This document shows positions 19,668-29,394 of a DNA stretch of 64,000 nucleotides, piece after piece. This DNA is from Nitrosomonas sp. sh817 (GTDB lineage: Bacteria; Pseudomonadota; Gammaproteobacteria; Burkholderiales; Nitrosomonadaceae), in contig NZ_CP133083.1 of assembly GCF_030908545.1 (NCBI RefSeq), positions 2,055,691 to 2,119,690 of the forward strand, in the 5' to 3' direction. Positions within the stretch are counted from its first letter, which is position 1; each line of letters opens with the position of its first letter. A program made the position numbers and the translations under genes. The notes below the pieces were generated by a model, which was not told the origin of the DNA, made no database searches, and was given only the letters and a program-made list of their open reading frames with translations.

Positions 19668-19968
19668 TTCTAAAATCCGGATTTAAGCTGTTCTCAGCGA
19701 TTTTCTGAATCCACGCCAGCTTTTTTGCAGAATTTCATGCATGTGCCGGCTAAAATTGCTTCAATAGCGCGTGACCTCATTCATTCGGACGCAATCATTC
19801 GCCATCAATAACAATGGCACTAATTGGAAAGGCAGTAACCATTTCCCTCCGGTACACAGCTCGACGACGGTGATTTCACGCTCAATTTATTGAAGAAAAA
19901 ATATTGTTAGGCTGAATGTCCGCCTTTAACTATAATCATGGTTGCAATTCCACAAACGGAGAAAAGCC
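19668..19968. other. 301-base intergenic stretch before the PEP-CTERM gene
   Basis: No gene is seen here. A -10-like TATAAT lies at 19931-19936, about 33 bases before the PEP-CTERM start codon, without a clear -35. A GGAG ribosome-binding site lies directly before that ATG. No sigma-54 type -24/-12 pair was recognised. Confidence 0.45.
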
Positions 19969-20673
19969 ATGAAAGTGATACAAACTTTAGAAAAATCAAC
20001 CAGTAAACAACTAAAATCTTTACTGGTTCTAGCTGTCGCATTACCGTCTTTCGGATTGATACTGCCAGCAACCGCCGCAACCGTGATTTATGATAACGGC
20101 AGCGCCGATGGCAGCAGGGGTTGGTGGAGCGACTTTGACGGCGCGCTGCAACCATTCCAACAAATGGCCGATAACTTTGTGCTCGGCGTGGGAAGCAATA
20201 CCCTCAGCGGCGTTAGCTGGAGCGGTGCTTATTATGCATCCAATAACCCTACCGCCGCGGATAATTTCGTGATTAGAATCTTTAGCGATTTGGGAGGCAT
20301 TCCCGACACCAATCCGATTTATTCTTTCAATGTCGGCAATGCCGTTAACCGGATCGATAGCGGCATTGATGACGCGACCTGGAACATCGACATTTACAAT
20401 TATTCAGCCACGATACCTTCGACCACGCTAACAGCGGGAACGACGTATTGGTTGTCGGTGGTCAATGACACCAGCGGGCACGCGGACGATTGGCTATGGG
20501 AAAATTCACAAACATCCGGCAGCAGCGCTTTCCGTTTGGGTGAAGGCAGTAGCTGGAATCCACACGGTACGGAATTAGCCTTCCAGATATCCGCCGTTCC
20601 GGAACCGGAAACTTACGCGTTGCTATTGGCAGGTCTAGGATTACTCGGGTTTGCCGCGCGCCGCAAAAAATAA
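19969..20673 (+). CDS. PEP-CTERM sorting-domain protein
   Basis: The 234-residue secreted protein has an N-terminal signal peptide ending near ATAA and a beta-rich, asparagine/serine/tryptophan-rich body (GSADGSRGWWSDFDG...). The C-terminal sorting tag reads VPEPETYALLLAGLGLLGF, followed by AARRKK. The tag (PEP motif, membrane span, basic tail) is recognised by exosortase, which cleaves and probably attaches the protein to the surface or exopolysaccharide. The ATG at 19969 has a GGAG site and is preferred to an upstream in-frame start at 19942. Exosortase-associated enzymes are encoded at 32131-36048, but no exosortase gene is in the window. The function of the body is unknown. Confidence 0.9.
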   Translation: MKVIQTLEKSTSKQLKSLLVLAVALPSFGLILPATAATVIYDNGSADGSRGWWSDFDGALQPFQQMADNFVLGVGSNTLSGVSWSGAYYASNNPTAADNFVIRIFSDLGGIPDTNPIYSFNVGNAVNRIDSGIDDATWNIDIYNYSATIPSTTLTAGTTYWLSVVNDTSGHADDWLWENSQTSGSSAFRLGEGSSWNPHGTELAFQISAVPEPETYALLLAGLGLLGFAARRKK

Positions 20674-20704
20674 GGTACTTATCTAAGGAAGCGCCATATC
20701 ACAT

Positions 20705-20734
20705 CAGCTTAGGCAATGACAAAAGCCTAAGCTG
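20705..20734. terminator. Hairpin after the PEP-CTERM gene, possible terminator
   Basis: A perfect 10-base inverted repeat, CAGCTTAGGC and GCCTAAGCTG, flanks a 10-base loop 31 bases after the PEP-CTERM stop. There is no T-tract behind it, so intrinsic termination is uncertain. It may instead stabilise the mRNA end. Confidence 0.4.
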
Positions 20735-20965
20735 CCAACAAAAGCTCATCGCTCATCGCTTTAATTCCGGCGCCGCTATTTCGATGCCACGCTTATCCCT
20801 TCCCCCGCTGCTTGTGCCCTTATCCCGCGACGAATTCCATTGGAAAAATTAATCTGCGCTTTCTCGAAGTTTCATGAAAACAGTATTCGAACAGCTTGTA
20901 AATATTGTATAAAGTATCCTTTCCAGATTGACACACAAATTAATTCCTGAACGAAAGGACACACA

Positions 20966-21205
20966 ATGATCGAGCTATTAGGATGGATCTGCCTGATCGT
21001 TTCGCTGACATTGATGATCTACCATCATTACATGCACTCAAACTACGACCGCGTCTATCAGTTTATCCGCACAAAATATGGCCAGCAGACACCCGACATA
21101 AAATTCCCGTCGAAAGAAGACCACGCCAAGGATGCGCAAAAATTCTCGTACTACACCGCTTTCTTTGCGGTTTTGCTGATCGTGCTGAATTTACTCGCAA
21201 GATGA
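20966..21205 (+). CDS. Small two-helix membrane protein, function unknown
   Basis: A 79-residue protein with two hydrophobic segments: residues 3-19 (ELLGWICLIVSLTLMIY) and about 60-77 (YYTAFFAVLLIVLNLLA). A charged, histidine- and lysine-rich stretch lies between them. I do not recognise the family. The ATG is preceded by GAAAGGACACACA, a good ribosome-binding site, which supports translation. It stands alone between the PEP-CTERM gene and the restriction-modification operon. There is no clear link to either. Confidence 0.65.
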   Translation: MIELLGWICLIVSLTLMIYHHYMHSNYDRVYQFIRTKYGQQTPDIKFPSKEDHAKDAQKFSYYTAFFAVLLIVLNLLAR

Positions 21206-21405
21206 CGGTGTTTTAGCTTGCTGTAAGTCTGCAAAAATTTTCACCGCGCAGGGATTAGCAACATGGCATCCGGTGCGTTATGAAATCATGTTTTTGGAGA
21301 GTAGCCCCTTGCCATATCTCACCCCTTCGCATGCTGGTAGAATCTTCGGAATCGTTCAATAAAGTACATTCCGTCGTGTTACCGTATTCAAAATAATAAC
21401 AACCT

Positions 21406-23838
21406 ATGGCAATCAAAAAATCCGAACTTTATTCATCCTTGTGGTCAAGTTGCGATGAATTGCGCGGCGGCATGGACGCCAGCCAGTACAAGGACTACGT
21501 GCTGGTGATGCTGTTCATCAAATATGTCAGTGACAAATACGCCGGTCAGCCGTTTGCGCCGATCAAGATTCCGCCAGGCGCGAGTTTCAGGGATATGGTG
21601 GCGTTGAAAGGCAAGCCCACCATCGGCGATGACATCAACAAGAAAATCATCGCGCCGCTCGCCAATGCCAACAAACTATCCAGCATGCCGGATTTCAACG
21701 ACCCGGAAAAACTCGGCAGCGGCAAGGATATGGTCGACCGGCTGACCAACCTCATCGCCATTTTTGAAAACAAGGCGCTGGATTTCAGCAAGAATCGCGC
21801 GGAAGGCGATGACATCCTCGGCGATGCCTACGAATACCTGATGCGCCATTTCGCCACCGAGAGCGGCAAGAGCAAGGGGCAGTTCTACACCCCGGCGGAA
21901 GTCAGCCGCATCATGGCGCGCATCATCGGCATCGATCAGGCCGACACCACGGCGTCGACCACCGTTTACGATCCGACCTGCGGCTCCGGTTCGCTGCTGT
22001 TGAAAGTGAGCGATGCCGCCAAAACGCCGGTAACGCTGTACGGTCAGGAAAAAGACGCCGCCACCAGCGGTCTGGCGCGTATGAATATGATCCTGCACAA
22101 CAACCCCGGTGCCGAGATCAAACAAGGCAACACCCTGGCCAATCCGCTGTTTTTCGACGAACAGGGCGGGCTGAAGACGTTCGATTACGTCGTCGCCAAT
22201 CCGCCGTTCAGCGACAAACGCTGGGGCAACGGTGTCGATACCGCTCACGATCCGTTTCAGCGCTTTGATGGATTGGGCGTGCCGCCGGATAAAAACGGCG
22301 ATTACGCCTACCTGCTGCATATCATCAGTTCGCTGAAAAGCCGTGGCAAAGGCGCGTGCATTCTGCCGCACGGCGTGCTGTTCCGCGGCAATGTCGAAGC
22401 GGCTATCCGCGCAGCCATCATCCGCAAAGGGTTGATCAAAGGCATCATCGGCCTGCCCGCCAACCTGTTTTACGGCACCGGCATCCCGGCGTGCATCATC
22501 GTTATCGACAAGGAAAACGCGCAAAACCGCAAAGGTATTTTCATGATCGATGCGGGCAAGGGCTTCATGAAAGACGGCAACAAAAACCGCCTGCGGGAAA
22601 TGGACATTCACAAAATTGTCGATGTATTCAACAAACAGATCGAAATCCCAGGCTACAGTAAAATCGTATCGTTCAGCGAGATCGAAAAAAACGAATTCAA
22701 CCTCAACATTCCACGCTATATCGACAGTTCCGAAGCCGAAGACCTGCAAGACATCGAAGCGCATCTGCTGGGCGATATCCCCAAAGCCGATATCGACGCG
22801 CTGCACGAATACTGGGCGGTGTGCCCCAACCTGAAATCGGCGTTATTTGCCGAGGCTAAACGCAGCCCGAATTATCTGAGCCTCAAAGTCAGCAAGGACG
22901 ACATCAAGCCAACCATTTTCGCGCACCCCGAATTTGCCGCCTACATGACCGGAATGAACCAGGTTTTCAGTCAGTGGGAAAAGAACACCACCGTCACGTT
23001 GAAGGCGCTGCAACCCGGTTTTCATCCGAAGCACATCATCCACGCCATCAGCGAAGCATTGCTCGCCACCTACCAAGGCCGCGCGTTGATCGACCGGTAC
23101 GATGTCTACCAGCACCTGATGAATTACTGGTTCGACGTGATGCAGGACGATTGCTACCTGCTCGCCGCCGACGGCTGGCAAGCTGCTACGTACCGCATCG
23201 TGGAAGAAAAGAAAACCAAGGACGGCCAAGTGACCAAAACCCTCGATAAAGGCTGGACGTGCGATCTGGTTCCGAAGGCGCTTGTGATTCACCGTTACTT
23301 TGCCGCACAGCAACAAGCCATCGATGCGCTCAACACCGAATTGGAAACGCTGCAAAGCCGGTTGGCGGAAATGGAAGAAGAGCACGGCGGCAATGCAGAC
23401 GATGGAGGCGCATTTGCCGAACTCGACAAGATCAACAAAGCCAGCATCAATGCCCGCCTGAAAGAAATCAAGAACGATCCGCAATCCATTGACGAAGAAA
23501 AAATCCTCAGGCAATACCTGGAACTGCTGGAACAGGAAGCAGCAGCCAAAAAAGCCATTCAGTCCGCCGAAGTGGAGCTGGATACCAAATTACTGGCGTT
23601 TTATCCGACACTGACCTCTGAACAGATCAAGCAACTGGTGGTCGACGACAAATGGATCGCCGCTATCGACCAGGACATTCATTCCGAAATGGATCGCATC
23701 AGCCAGCGCTTGACGCAACGCATCAAGGAACTCGCCGAGCGCTATGAAACACCGTTGCCACAGCAAAACCAGCAGGTGGCAGAGTTGGAACAGGCCGTCA
23801 ATGCGCACCTGCGCAAAATGGGGTTTGCATGGAACTGA
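21406..23838 (+). CDS. hsdM: Type I restriction-modification system methyltransferase subunit HsdM
   Basis: HsdM methylates adenine N6 at the site chosen by HsdS and is needed for both host protection and restriction. The 810-residue protein begins with an HsdM N-terminal helical domain. The AdoMet motif DPTCGSGSLLLKV lies near residue 189 and the catalytic motif NPPF near residue 265 (VVANPPFSDKRWG). It is about 300 residues longer than E. coli HsdM. The extra C-terminal part contains a probable coiled coil (QQAIDALNTELETLQSRLAEMEEE and later AELDKINKAS). Its stop overlaps the hsdS start by ten bases. Confidence 0.95.
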   Translation: MAIKKSELYSSLWSSCDELRGGMDASQYKDYVLVMLFIKYVSDKYAGQPFAPIKIPPGASFRDMVALKGKPTIGDDINKKIIAPLANANKLSSMPDFNDPEKLGSGKDMVDRLTNLIAIFENKALDFSKNRAEGDDILGDAYEYLMRHFATESGKSKGQFYTPAEVSRIMARIIGIDQADTTASTTVYDPTCGSGSLLLKVSDAAKTPVTLYGQEKDAATSGLARMNMILHNNPGAEIKQGNTLANPLFFDEQGGLKTFDYVVANPPFSDKRWGNGVDTAHDPFQRFDGLGVPPDKNGDYAYLLHIISSLKSRGKGACILPHGVLFRGNVEAAIRAAIIRKGLIKGIIGLPANLFYGTGIPACIIVIDKENAQNRKGIFMIDAGKGFMKDGNKNRLREMDIHKIVDVFNKQIEIPGYSKIVSFSEIEKNEFNLNIPRYIDSSEAEDLQDIEAHLLGDIPKADIDALHEYWAVCPNLKSALFAEAKRSPNYLSLKVSKDDIKPTIFAHPEFAAYMTGMNQVFSQWEKNTTVTLKALQPGFHPKHIIHAISEALLATYQGRALIDRYDVYQHLMNYWFDVMQDDCYLLAADGWQAATYRIVEEKKTKDGQVTKTLDKGWTCDLVPKALVIHRYFAAQQQAIDALNTELETLQSRLAEMEEEHGGNADDGGAFAELDKINKASINARLKEIKNDPQSIDEEKILRQYLELLEQEAAAKKAIQSAEVELDTKLLAFYPTLTSEQIKQLVVDDKWIAAIDQDIHSEMDRISQRLTQRIKELAERYETPLPQQNQQVAELEQAVNAHLRKMGFAWN

Positions 23839-24986
23839 AGCCGGGTTACAAGCAAACTGAGGTGGGGGTGATTCCAGAGGATTGGGAAGCGGTATTTCTT
23901 GATTCCGTCACAAAGCGCGGGAGCGGACACACTCCTGATAAGGCGCATCCTGAGTACTGGGGGGGCACAATAAAATGGATATCCCTGCAAGATTCTGATC
24001 GGCTTGATCACGGCTACATCTATGATACAGCAGCTAAAATTACACCAGCAGGAATCGCCAACTCATCAGCAAAGTTGCACCCAGAGGGAACTGTCGTACT
24101 TTCGCGAGATGCAGGCGTCGGAAAAAGTGCAATCATGAAAAATGAAATGGCGGTGAGTCAGCATTTTATTGCATGGAGTTGCAGTACTTCGCTAAATAAC
24201 CACTTTCTCTACTATTGGCTTCAATCAAAAAAATCTGAATTTGAACGAATCGCAATGGGCAGCACAATCAAGACGATTGGATTACCTTACTTTAAATATC
24301 TAAAAATCCCATTGCCCATCAAAACCGAACAAACCGCCATTGCCAATGCCCTGAGCGATGCCGATACCCTGATTCAATCCCTCACCCGTCTCATCGCCAA
24401 AAAACGCCAGATCAAACAAGGCGCCATGCAAACCCTGCTCAATCCTTATGAAAATGGGCGGTTAAAAGCGGGATGGGTGGTGAAGAAATTGGGAAACATT
24501 CTTCGAGTATGTCATGGGAGAAGCCAGCATGAAGTAGCAGATAAAAATGGGAAATACCCAATTCTTGCTACAAGCGGAGAAATTGGAAGAGCGAGCAAAT
24601 ATCTCTACGATAAACCTTCGGTCTTGATTGGAAGAAAAGGAACGATTGATGTGCCTCGATATATGGAATATCCGTTCTGGTCAATAGATACATTGTTTTA
24701 TACAGAAATATTTGAACCCAACAATGCTAAATATCTCTTCTATCAATTTAATTTAATTGATTGGTATTCGTTTAATGAGGCGTCCGGAGTGCCAAGTTTA
24801 AGTGCGAGAACTATTGAGAACATAGAGATTTCCCTTCCGTCACCAGAGAAACAAGTTCAGATCGCCACCATCCTCTCCGGCATGGACGCCGAAATCACCG
24901 CACTTGAAGCCAAACTCGAAAAATACCGGCACATCAAGCAAGGCATGATGCAAAACCTGCTGACTGGAAGGATCCGGTTGATATGA
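23829..24986 (+). CDS. hsdS: Type I restriction-modification specificity subunit HsdS
   Basis: HsdS recognises the split DNA target of the type I complex. The 385-residue protein shows the usual two-repeat plan. Target domain 1 is at about residues 10-165, followed by a conserved helical spacer (EQTAIANALSDADTLIQSLTR...). Target domain 2 is at about 210-335, with a second helical spacer (KQVQIATILSGMDAEITALEAK...). The spacers end in the similar IKQGAMQTLL and IKQGMMQNLLTGRIRLI. Target domain 2 is visibly richer in A+T than hsdM, as expected for a part exchanged between strains. The target sequence cannot be predicted here. Confidence 0.93.
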   Translation: MELKPGYKQTEVGVIPEDWEAVFLDSVTKRGSGHTPDKAHPEYWGGTIKWISLQDSDRLDHGYIYDTAAKITPAGIANSSAKLHPEGTVVLSRDAGVGKSAIMKNEMAVSQHFIAWSCSTSLNNHFLYYWLQSKKSEFERIAMGSTIKTIGLPYFKYLKIPLPIKTEQTAIANALSDADTLIQSLTRLIAKKRQIKQGAMQTLLNPYENGRLKAGWVVKKLGNILRVCHGRSQHEVADKNGKYPILATSGEIGRASKYLYDKPSVLIGRKGTIDVPRYMEYPFWSIDTLFYTEIFEPNNAKYLFYQFNLIDWYSFNEASGVPSLSARTIENIEISLPSPEKQVQIATILSGMDAEITALEAKLEKYRHIKQGMMQNLLTGRIRLI

Positions 24987-25690
24987 GTGAAACTTTTAAT
25001 ATTTACTGCGATGAATCTTGCCATCTGGAAAATGATCATTACCGTTTCATGGTACTGGGCGGCTTGTGGTGCCCAACAGAGAAAACCAGGGAAATTGCGG
25101 TTCGTATCCGTGAAATCAAGCACAAACATCAAATACCGCATTGCCGCGAATTGAAGTGGAGCAAGGTATCAGCGGCCAAGCTGGATTTATACCTCGATTT
25201 AATCGATTACTTTTTTGACGATGATGATCTGAATTTCCGGGTATTGGTTGCGGATAAGTCGATACTGGATCACGATGCTTTTAATCAAAATCACGATGCG
25301 TGGTATTACAAAATGTACTTTGATATGCTCAAAGTGATTTTTGACCCGGAATGTCACTATCGGATATATCTTGATATCAAGGATACGCAGGGCGGCGAGA
25401 AAGTGCGCCAGTTGCACCGGGTACTCTGTAATAGCCAATATGACTTTTCCCAGAAGATTATCGAGCGCGTGCAAATTGTCGAATCTCATCATGTGGAGCA
25501 TTTGCAACTGGCGGATTTATTGATCGGCGCCATTTCTTATTTGCATAACCAGCCGGGAAACAGCGCGGCTAAAAAAACCGTGATTGAACGCATCAAACAG
25601 CGCAGCCATTATTCGCTGCGTCAGCGGACGCTTTATAAGGAGAAGAAGCTTAATCTATTCATTTGGGATGGCCAAGGCGGGCGGCATTGA
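24983..25690 (+). CDS. DUF3800 protein embedded in the type I RM operon
   Basis: The 235-residue product shows DUF3800 hallmarks: an N-terminal YCDES motif (INxYCDESCHL), acidic LDIKDTQGG near residue 132, and a C-terminal ESHHVEHLQLADLLIGA. These Asp/Glu residues fit the RNase H-like fold proposed for the family, so a nuclease role is possible but unproven. The ATG overlaps the hsdS stop by four bases (ATGA), which implies co-expression with the RM genes. DUF3800 genes occur often in defence and mobile regions. Activity here is inference only. Confidence 0.85.
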   Translation: MSETFNIYCDESCHLENDHYRFMVLGGLWCPTEKTREIAVRIREIKHKHQIPHCRELKWSKVSAAKLDLYLDLIDYFFDDDDLNFRVLVADKSILDHDAFNQNHDAWYYKMYFDMLKVIFDPECHYRIYLDIKDTQGGEKVRQLHRVLCNSQYDFSQKIIERVQIVESHHVEHLQLADLLIGAISYLHNQPGNSAAKKTVIERIKQRSHYSLRQRTLYKEKKLNLFIWDGQGGRH

Positions 25691-26181
25691 GTACTCAGCA
25701 AATTGAATGGTTGCCGGGGTTAATTTTATTTTCAGATCACAATGGTGACTGGGATTGTTATTTGGCTGCCATTTATGAAGCATTCCGCGCTCAATTTATC
25801 GTTTCAAGCCCTGAGTTTCGCGGCATCAAATTGGGATTGAAGCGCCACCCAATGATTCAAGGTAAAGAGGCGACATTCTGGCACATGATTACCGAAGGTG
25901 GCGTAGAAGAAGAACGGCTACCCGATTTTCGCCGTTGTGAACGCATTCGCTGGCCAAGACCGGTGATAGAACATGAAACTCACCATGCTGTAAAACTATG
26001 GAAAAATAAGCGCGGCACGGAAACGCGTATTCTGATATGGCTGGAAGCTGAGAATTACTTGGTGATACTCAGCGAGCGCAAAGACTACATCTTGCCTTGG
26101 ACGGCTTATTTAGTGGAACAAGATCACCGAAAACGGAAATTGCAGCGGGAATTTGAAAATTACCAAAAGAACCCTTGGTGA
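25687..26181 (+). CDS. Conserved-looking protein of unknown function in the RM operon
   Basis: I do not recognise this family. The 164-residue reading starts at a TTG that overlaps the DUF3800 stop (TTGA). An in-frame ATG at 25663 would give 172 residues. The protein is soluble and rich in Trp, His, Arg and Glu. It has a first part LPGLILFSDHNGDWDCYLAAIYEAF, a middle with KEATFWHMITEGG and RWPRP, and a C-terminal HETHHAVKLWKNKRGTETRILIWLEAE. Tight coupling to the DUF3800 gene suggests the two act together, for example as an enzyme and partner. A 144-base gap separates it from hsdR. Confidence 0.75.
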   Translation: MSTQQIEWLPGLILFSDHNGDWDCYLAAIYEAFRAQFIVSSPEFRGIKLGLKRHPMIQGKEATFWHMITEGGVEEERLPDFRRCERIRWPRPVIEHETHHAVKLWKNKRGTETRILIWLEAENYLVILSERKDYILPWTAYLVEQDHRKRKLQREFENYQKNPW

Positions 26182-26325
26182 GGGCTGGTTGCGCCCCTTT
26201 TAAAGGGACGCCCCCGTTACTCCTTCTACAACATGGTAGATGAGCTGCGCGAAGTATAGCGACAACATTAAGGGAAAACAATAGGGTATGTTGGATAAGC
26301 ATGAGGGTCTTAAGGCGGTTTAATC

Positions 26326-29300
26326 ATGGATGATATTGGAAAATCCGAGCGCGTTACCCAAAACCGCGTCGTTAAGCTGTTCTGCGAGCAGTTGGGCTAT
26401 CGCTATCTCGGCAATCTGGAAGACAAGCCGGACAACAGCAATATCGAATTGCCGCAACTGACGCGCTACCTGACCGCCAACGGTTACGATCAAAGCCAGA
26501 TCAACAAGGCACTGGATAAATTGCACAGCGCGGCCAACAATCACGCCCAGAATCTGTATCACAACAACAAGGATGTCTATCAACTGCTGCGCTATGGCGT
26601 GCCGGTCAGAACGGAAGCTGGTGTTTTAACGGTTACCGTGCATTTGATCGATTGGCGGCATCCTGAGCAGAACGATTTTTACATTGCCGAAGAAGTCACG
26701 GTATTCGGTGAAAAAGAAAAACGCCCTGATATCGTGCTGTACGTCAACGGTATCGCCATCGGCGTGCTGGAACTGAAAAACAGCCGTGTTTCCATCGGCG
26801 ATGGCATTCGCCAAAACCTGGTGAACCAGCAACCGGAATTCATCGGCGCATTTTTCAGCACCATCCAGTTCGTGTTTGCCGGTAACGATTCCGAAGGGTT
26901 GCAATACGGCACCATCGGCACGCAGGAGAAGTTTTTCCTGAAGTGGAAAGAAGACGAAGCGGACAACAGTGGCTACAAGCTGGATAAATACCTCGCCAAA
27001 ATCTGCGCCAAGCAACGCCTGATCGAATTACTGTACGACTTTGTGCTGTTCGACGGCGGTATCAAGAAATTGCCGCGCGCGCACCAGTATTTCGGCGTCA
27101 AAGCCGCGCAGGCGCATGTGCGCCGCAAGGAAGGCGGCATCATCTGGCACACCCAGGGCAGCGGCAAAAGCATCGTCATGGTGCTGCTGGCCAAGTGGAT
27201 ACTGGAAAACAATCCGCACGCCCGCATCGCTATCGTCACCGACCGCGATGAACTGGATAAGCAGATCGAAAGCGTTTTCAGGGATGCCGGGGAAGCGATT
27301 TACCGCACCCACAGCGGGCGTGATCTGATGACGCAACTGGGACAGGCGAAGCCGCGCCTGCTGTGTTCTTTGGTGCACAAGTTCGGCAAACGCGATATCG
27401 ACGACTTTGACGCTTTCATCGAGCAACTGCAAAGCCAGCCGAGCTATGCCGTCGGCGAATTGTTCATATTTGTCGATGAATGCCACCGCACGCAAAGCGG
27501 CAAACTGCACAGAACCATGAAAGCGTTGCTGCCCGGCGCGGTTTTCATCGGCTTTACCGGCACGCCATTGTTGAAGAAAGACAAAGCCACCAGCCTGGAA
27601 GTGTTCGGCAAATATATCCACACCTACAAATTCAACGAAGCGGTGGAAGACGGCGTGGTGCTCGATCTGGTGTACGAAGCGCGTGACATCGATCAGCGGC
27701 TGAGTTCACAGCAAAAAATCGACGAATGGTTCGCCGCCAAAACCAAAGGACTGAACGATTTCCAGAAAGCCGAATTGAAAAAGAAATGGGGCACGATGCA
27801 AAACGTGCTCAGTTCCAAATCGCGCATGGATAAGGTGGTAACCGATATCGTCGGGGATTTCAGCGTGAAGCCGCGCTTAAGCACGCAAATGGGCAACGCC
27901 ATTCTGGTGGCATCGAGCATTTTCGAGGCCTGCCGGTATTACGAGCTATTCCAGGCAACCGAATTGAAAGGCAAATGCGCCGTGGTGACTTCGTACAATC
28001 CGCAAACCCGGGACATCTCCACCGAAGAAACCGGCGCGAATACCGAGACGGATAAGCAAGTGATCTATAGCACCTATGACGCCTTGCTGAAGGATGTCAG
28101 CGCCGAACCGGGCAAATCCAAGACCGAGACTTACGAAGACAAGGCGAAAAAAATGTTTGTCGACGAACCGGCGAATATGAAGCTGTTGATCGTGGTCGAT
28201 AAATTACTGACCGGTTTCGATGCACCCAGCTGCACGTATTTGTACATCGATAAATCGATGCAGGATCATGGATTGTTCCAGGCCATCTGCCGGGTGAACC
28301 GGCTGGATAGCGAAGACAAGAAATTCGGCTTCATCGTGGATTACAAGGATTTGTTCAAGAAGCTGGTGAACGAGAAAGGCACCGGCGCGATTCAGGTGTA
28401 CACCGAAGAACTGGATTACGATCAGTTTGAAACCAAGGATTGCGATATTCTGATCCAAGACCGGCTGAGCAAAGGCCGCGAGTGGCTCGACAACGCGCTG
28501 GAAGCGCTGGAGCTGCTGTGCGAGAAAGTGGAGCCGCCCAAAGGCGATCTGGAGCATATCCATTACTTTTGCGGCAATACCGAAATTCCCGAAGACCTCA
28601 AAGCACGCGAAGTGCAACGGACGGCGCTATACAAAGCCACCGCCAACCTGCTCCGCGCCTACGCCAATATCGGCGACGACATGGACGCTGCCGGTTACAG
28701 CGCCGATACGATTGAACATATCCGGAACCGCGTGAATCACTTCCTTAAACTGCGCGATGTCATCAAGAACGCTTCCAATGAGAAAATTGACCTGAAAGCA
28801 TATGAAGCGGACATGCGTTATCTGATCGACCGCTATATCCAGGCGGAAGAATCGGTGGTGATTTCACCGTTTGCCGATATGCCGATCCTGCAAGTTATTG
28901 TGAAAAGCGGCATCGCCGAGGCCATCGGCGCCATGCCGGATGGCATCAAAGCCAATAAAGAAGCGGTGGCCGAAATCATCGAAAACAATGTGCGCAGCCA
29001 TATCATCAAAAACCACCTGCTCGATCCGGCGTACTTTGAAAAAATGTCGAAGCTGCTGGATGAGATCATCAAGCAACGCAAACAAAACGCCCTCAATTAT
29101 CAGGAATATCTGCAAAAGATCGCCGATCTGGCCAATAAGGTGGTGGCAGCACAACCGAACGATACGCCCAAGTCACTGAATACTCAGGCCAAGCGTGCGC
29201 TGTATAACAATTTAGGCAAAAATGAGGCGCTGGTTCTGCAAATAAATGACGCGGTGATGGACAGCAAGCAAGATAATTGGCGCGGTAATCCGGCAAGAGA

Positions 29301-29394
29301 AAGCGATATCCAACAAGCGATTTTCAAAATCGTCAACGATGTTGAAGAAGTCGAGCGCATTTTTGCCATCGTCAAACAGCAAAGTGACTACTGA
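26326..29394 (+). CDS. hsdR: Type I restriction endonuclease subunit HsdR
   Basis: HsdR translocates and cuts unmodified DNA as part of the type I complex. The 1022-residue protein has a PD-(D/E)xK nuclease core at D135...E149-L-K151 (RPDIVLYVNGIAIGVLELKNS). The helicase motifs are HTQGSGKSIVM (Walker A, about residue 277), DECHRTQSG (motif II, about 384), GFTGTPLLKKD (motif III, about 408) and FQAICRVNRL (motif VI region). A C-terminal helical region follows. All key residues are present, so restriction should be active. The last 11 bases overlap the next gene if that gene starts at its GTG. Confidence 0.95.
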   Translation: MDDIGKSERVTQNRVVKLFCEQLGYRYLGNLEDKPDNSNIELPQLTRYLTANGYDQSQINKALDKLHSAANNHAQNLYHNNKDVYQLLRYGVPVRTEAGVLTVTVHLIDWRHPEQNDFYIAEEVTVFGEKEKRPDIVLYVNGIAIGVLELKNSRVSIGDGIRQNLVNQQPEFIGAFFSTIQFVFAGNDSEGLQYGTIGTQEKFFLKWKEDEADNSGYKLDKYLAKICAKQRLIELLYDFVLFDGGIKKLPRAHQYFGVKAAQAHVRRKEGGIIWHTQGSGKSIVMVLLAKWILENNPHARIAIVTDRDELDKQIESVFRDAGEAIYRTHSGRDLMTQLGQAKPRLLCSLVHKFGKRDIDDFDAFIEQLQSQPSYAVGELFIFVDECHRTQSGKLHRTMKALLPGAVFIGFTGTPLLKKDKATSLEVFGKYIHTYKFNEAVEDGVVLDLVYEARDIDQRLSSQQKIDEWFAAKTKGLNDFQKAELKKKWGTMQNVLSSKSRMDKVVTDIVGDFSVKPRLSTQMGNAILVASSIFEACRYYELFQATELKGKCAVVTSYNPQTRDISTEETGANTETDKQVIYSTYDALLKDVSAEPGKSKTETYEDKAKKMFVDEPANMKLLIVVDKLLTGFDAPSCTYLYIDKSMQDHGLFQAICRVNRLDSEDKKFGFIVDYKDLFKKLVNEKGTGAIQVYTEELDYDQFETKDCDILIQDRLSKGREWLDNALEALELLCEKVEPPKGDLEHIHYFCGNTEIPEDLKAREVQRTALYKATANLLRAYANIGDDMDAAGYSADTIEHIRNRVNHFLKLRDVIKNASNEKIDLKAYEADMRYLIDRYIQAEESVVISPFADMPILQVIVKSGIAEAIGAMPDGIKANKEAVAEIIENNVRSHIIKNHLLDPAYFEKMSKLLDEIIKQRKQNALNYQEYLQKIADLANKVVAAQPNDTPKSLNTQAKRALYNNLGKNEALVLQINDAVMDSKQDNWRGNPARESDIQQAIFKIVNDVEEVERIFAIVKQQSDY

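Noticed and set aside
21676..22806. 376-codon minus-strand frame opposite hsdM
   Set aside because: It lies entirely within hsdM on the other strand and has no recognisable domain.
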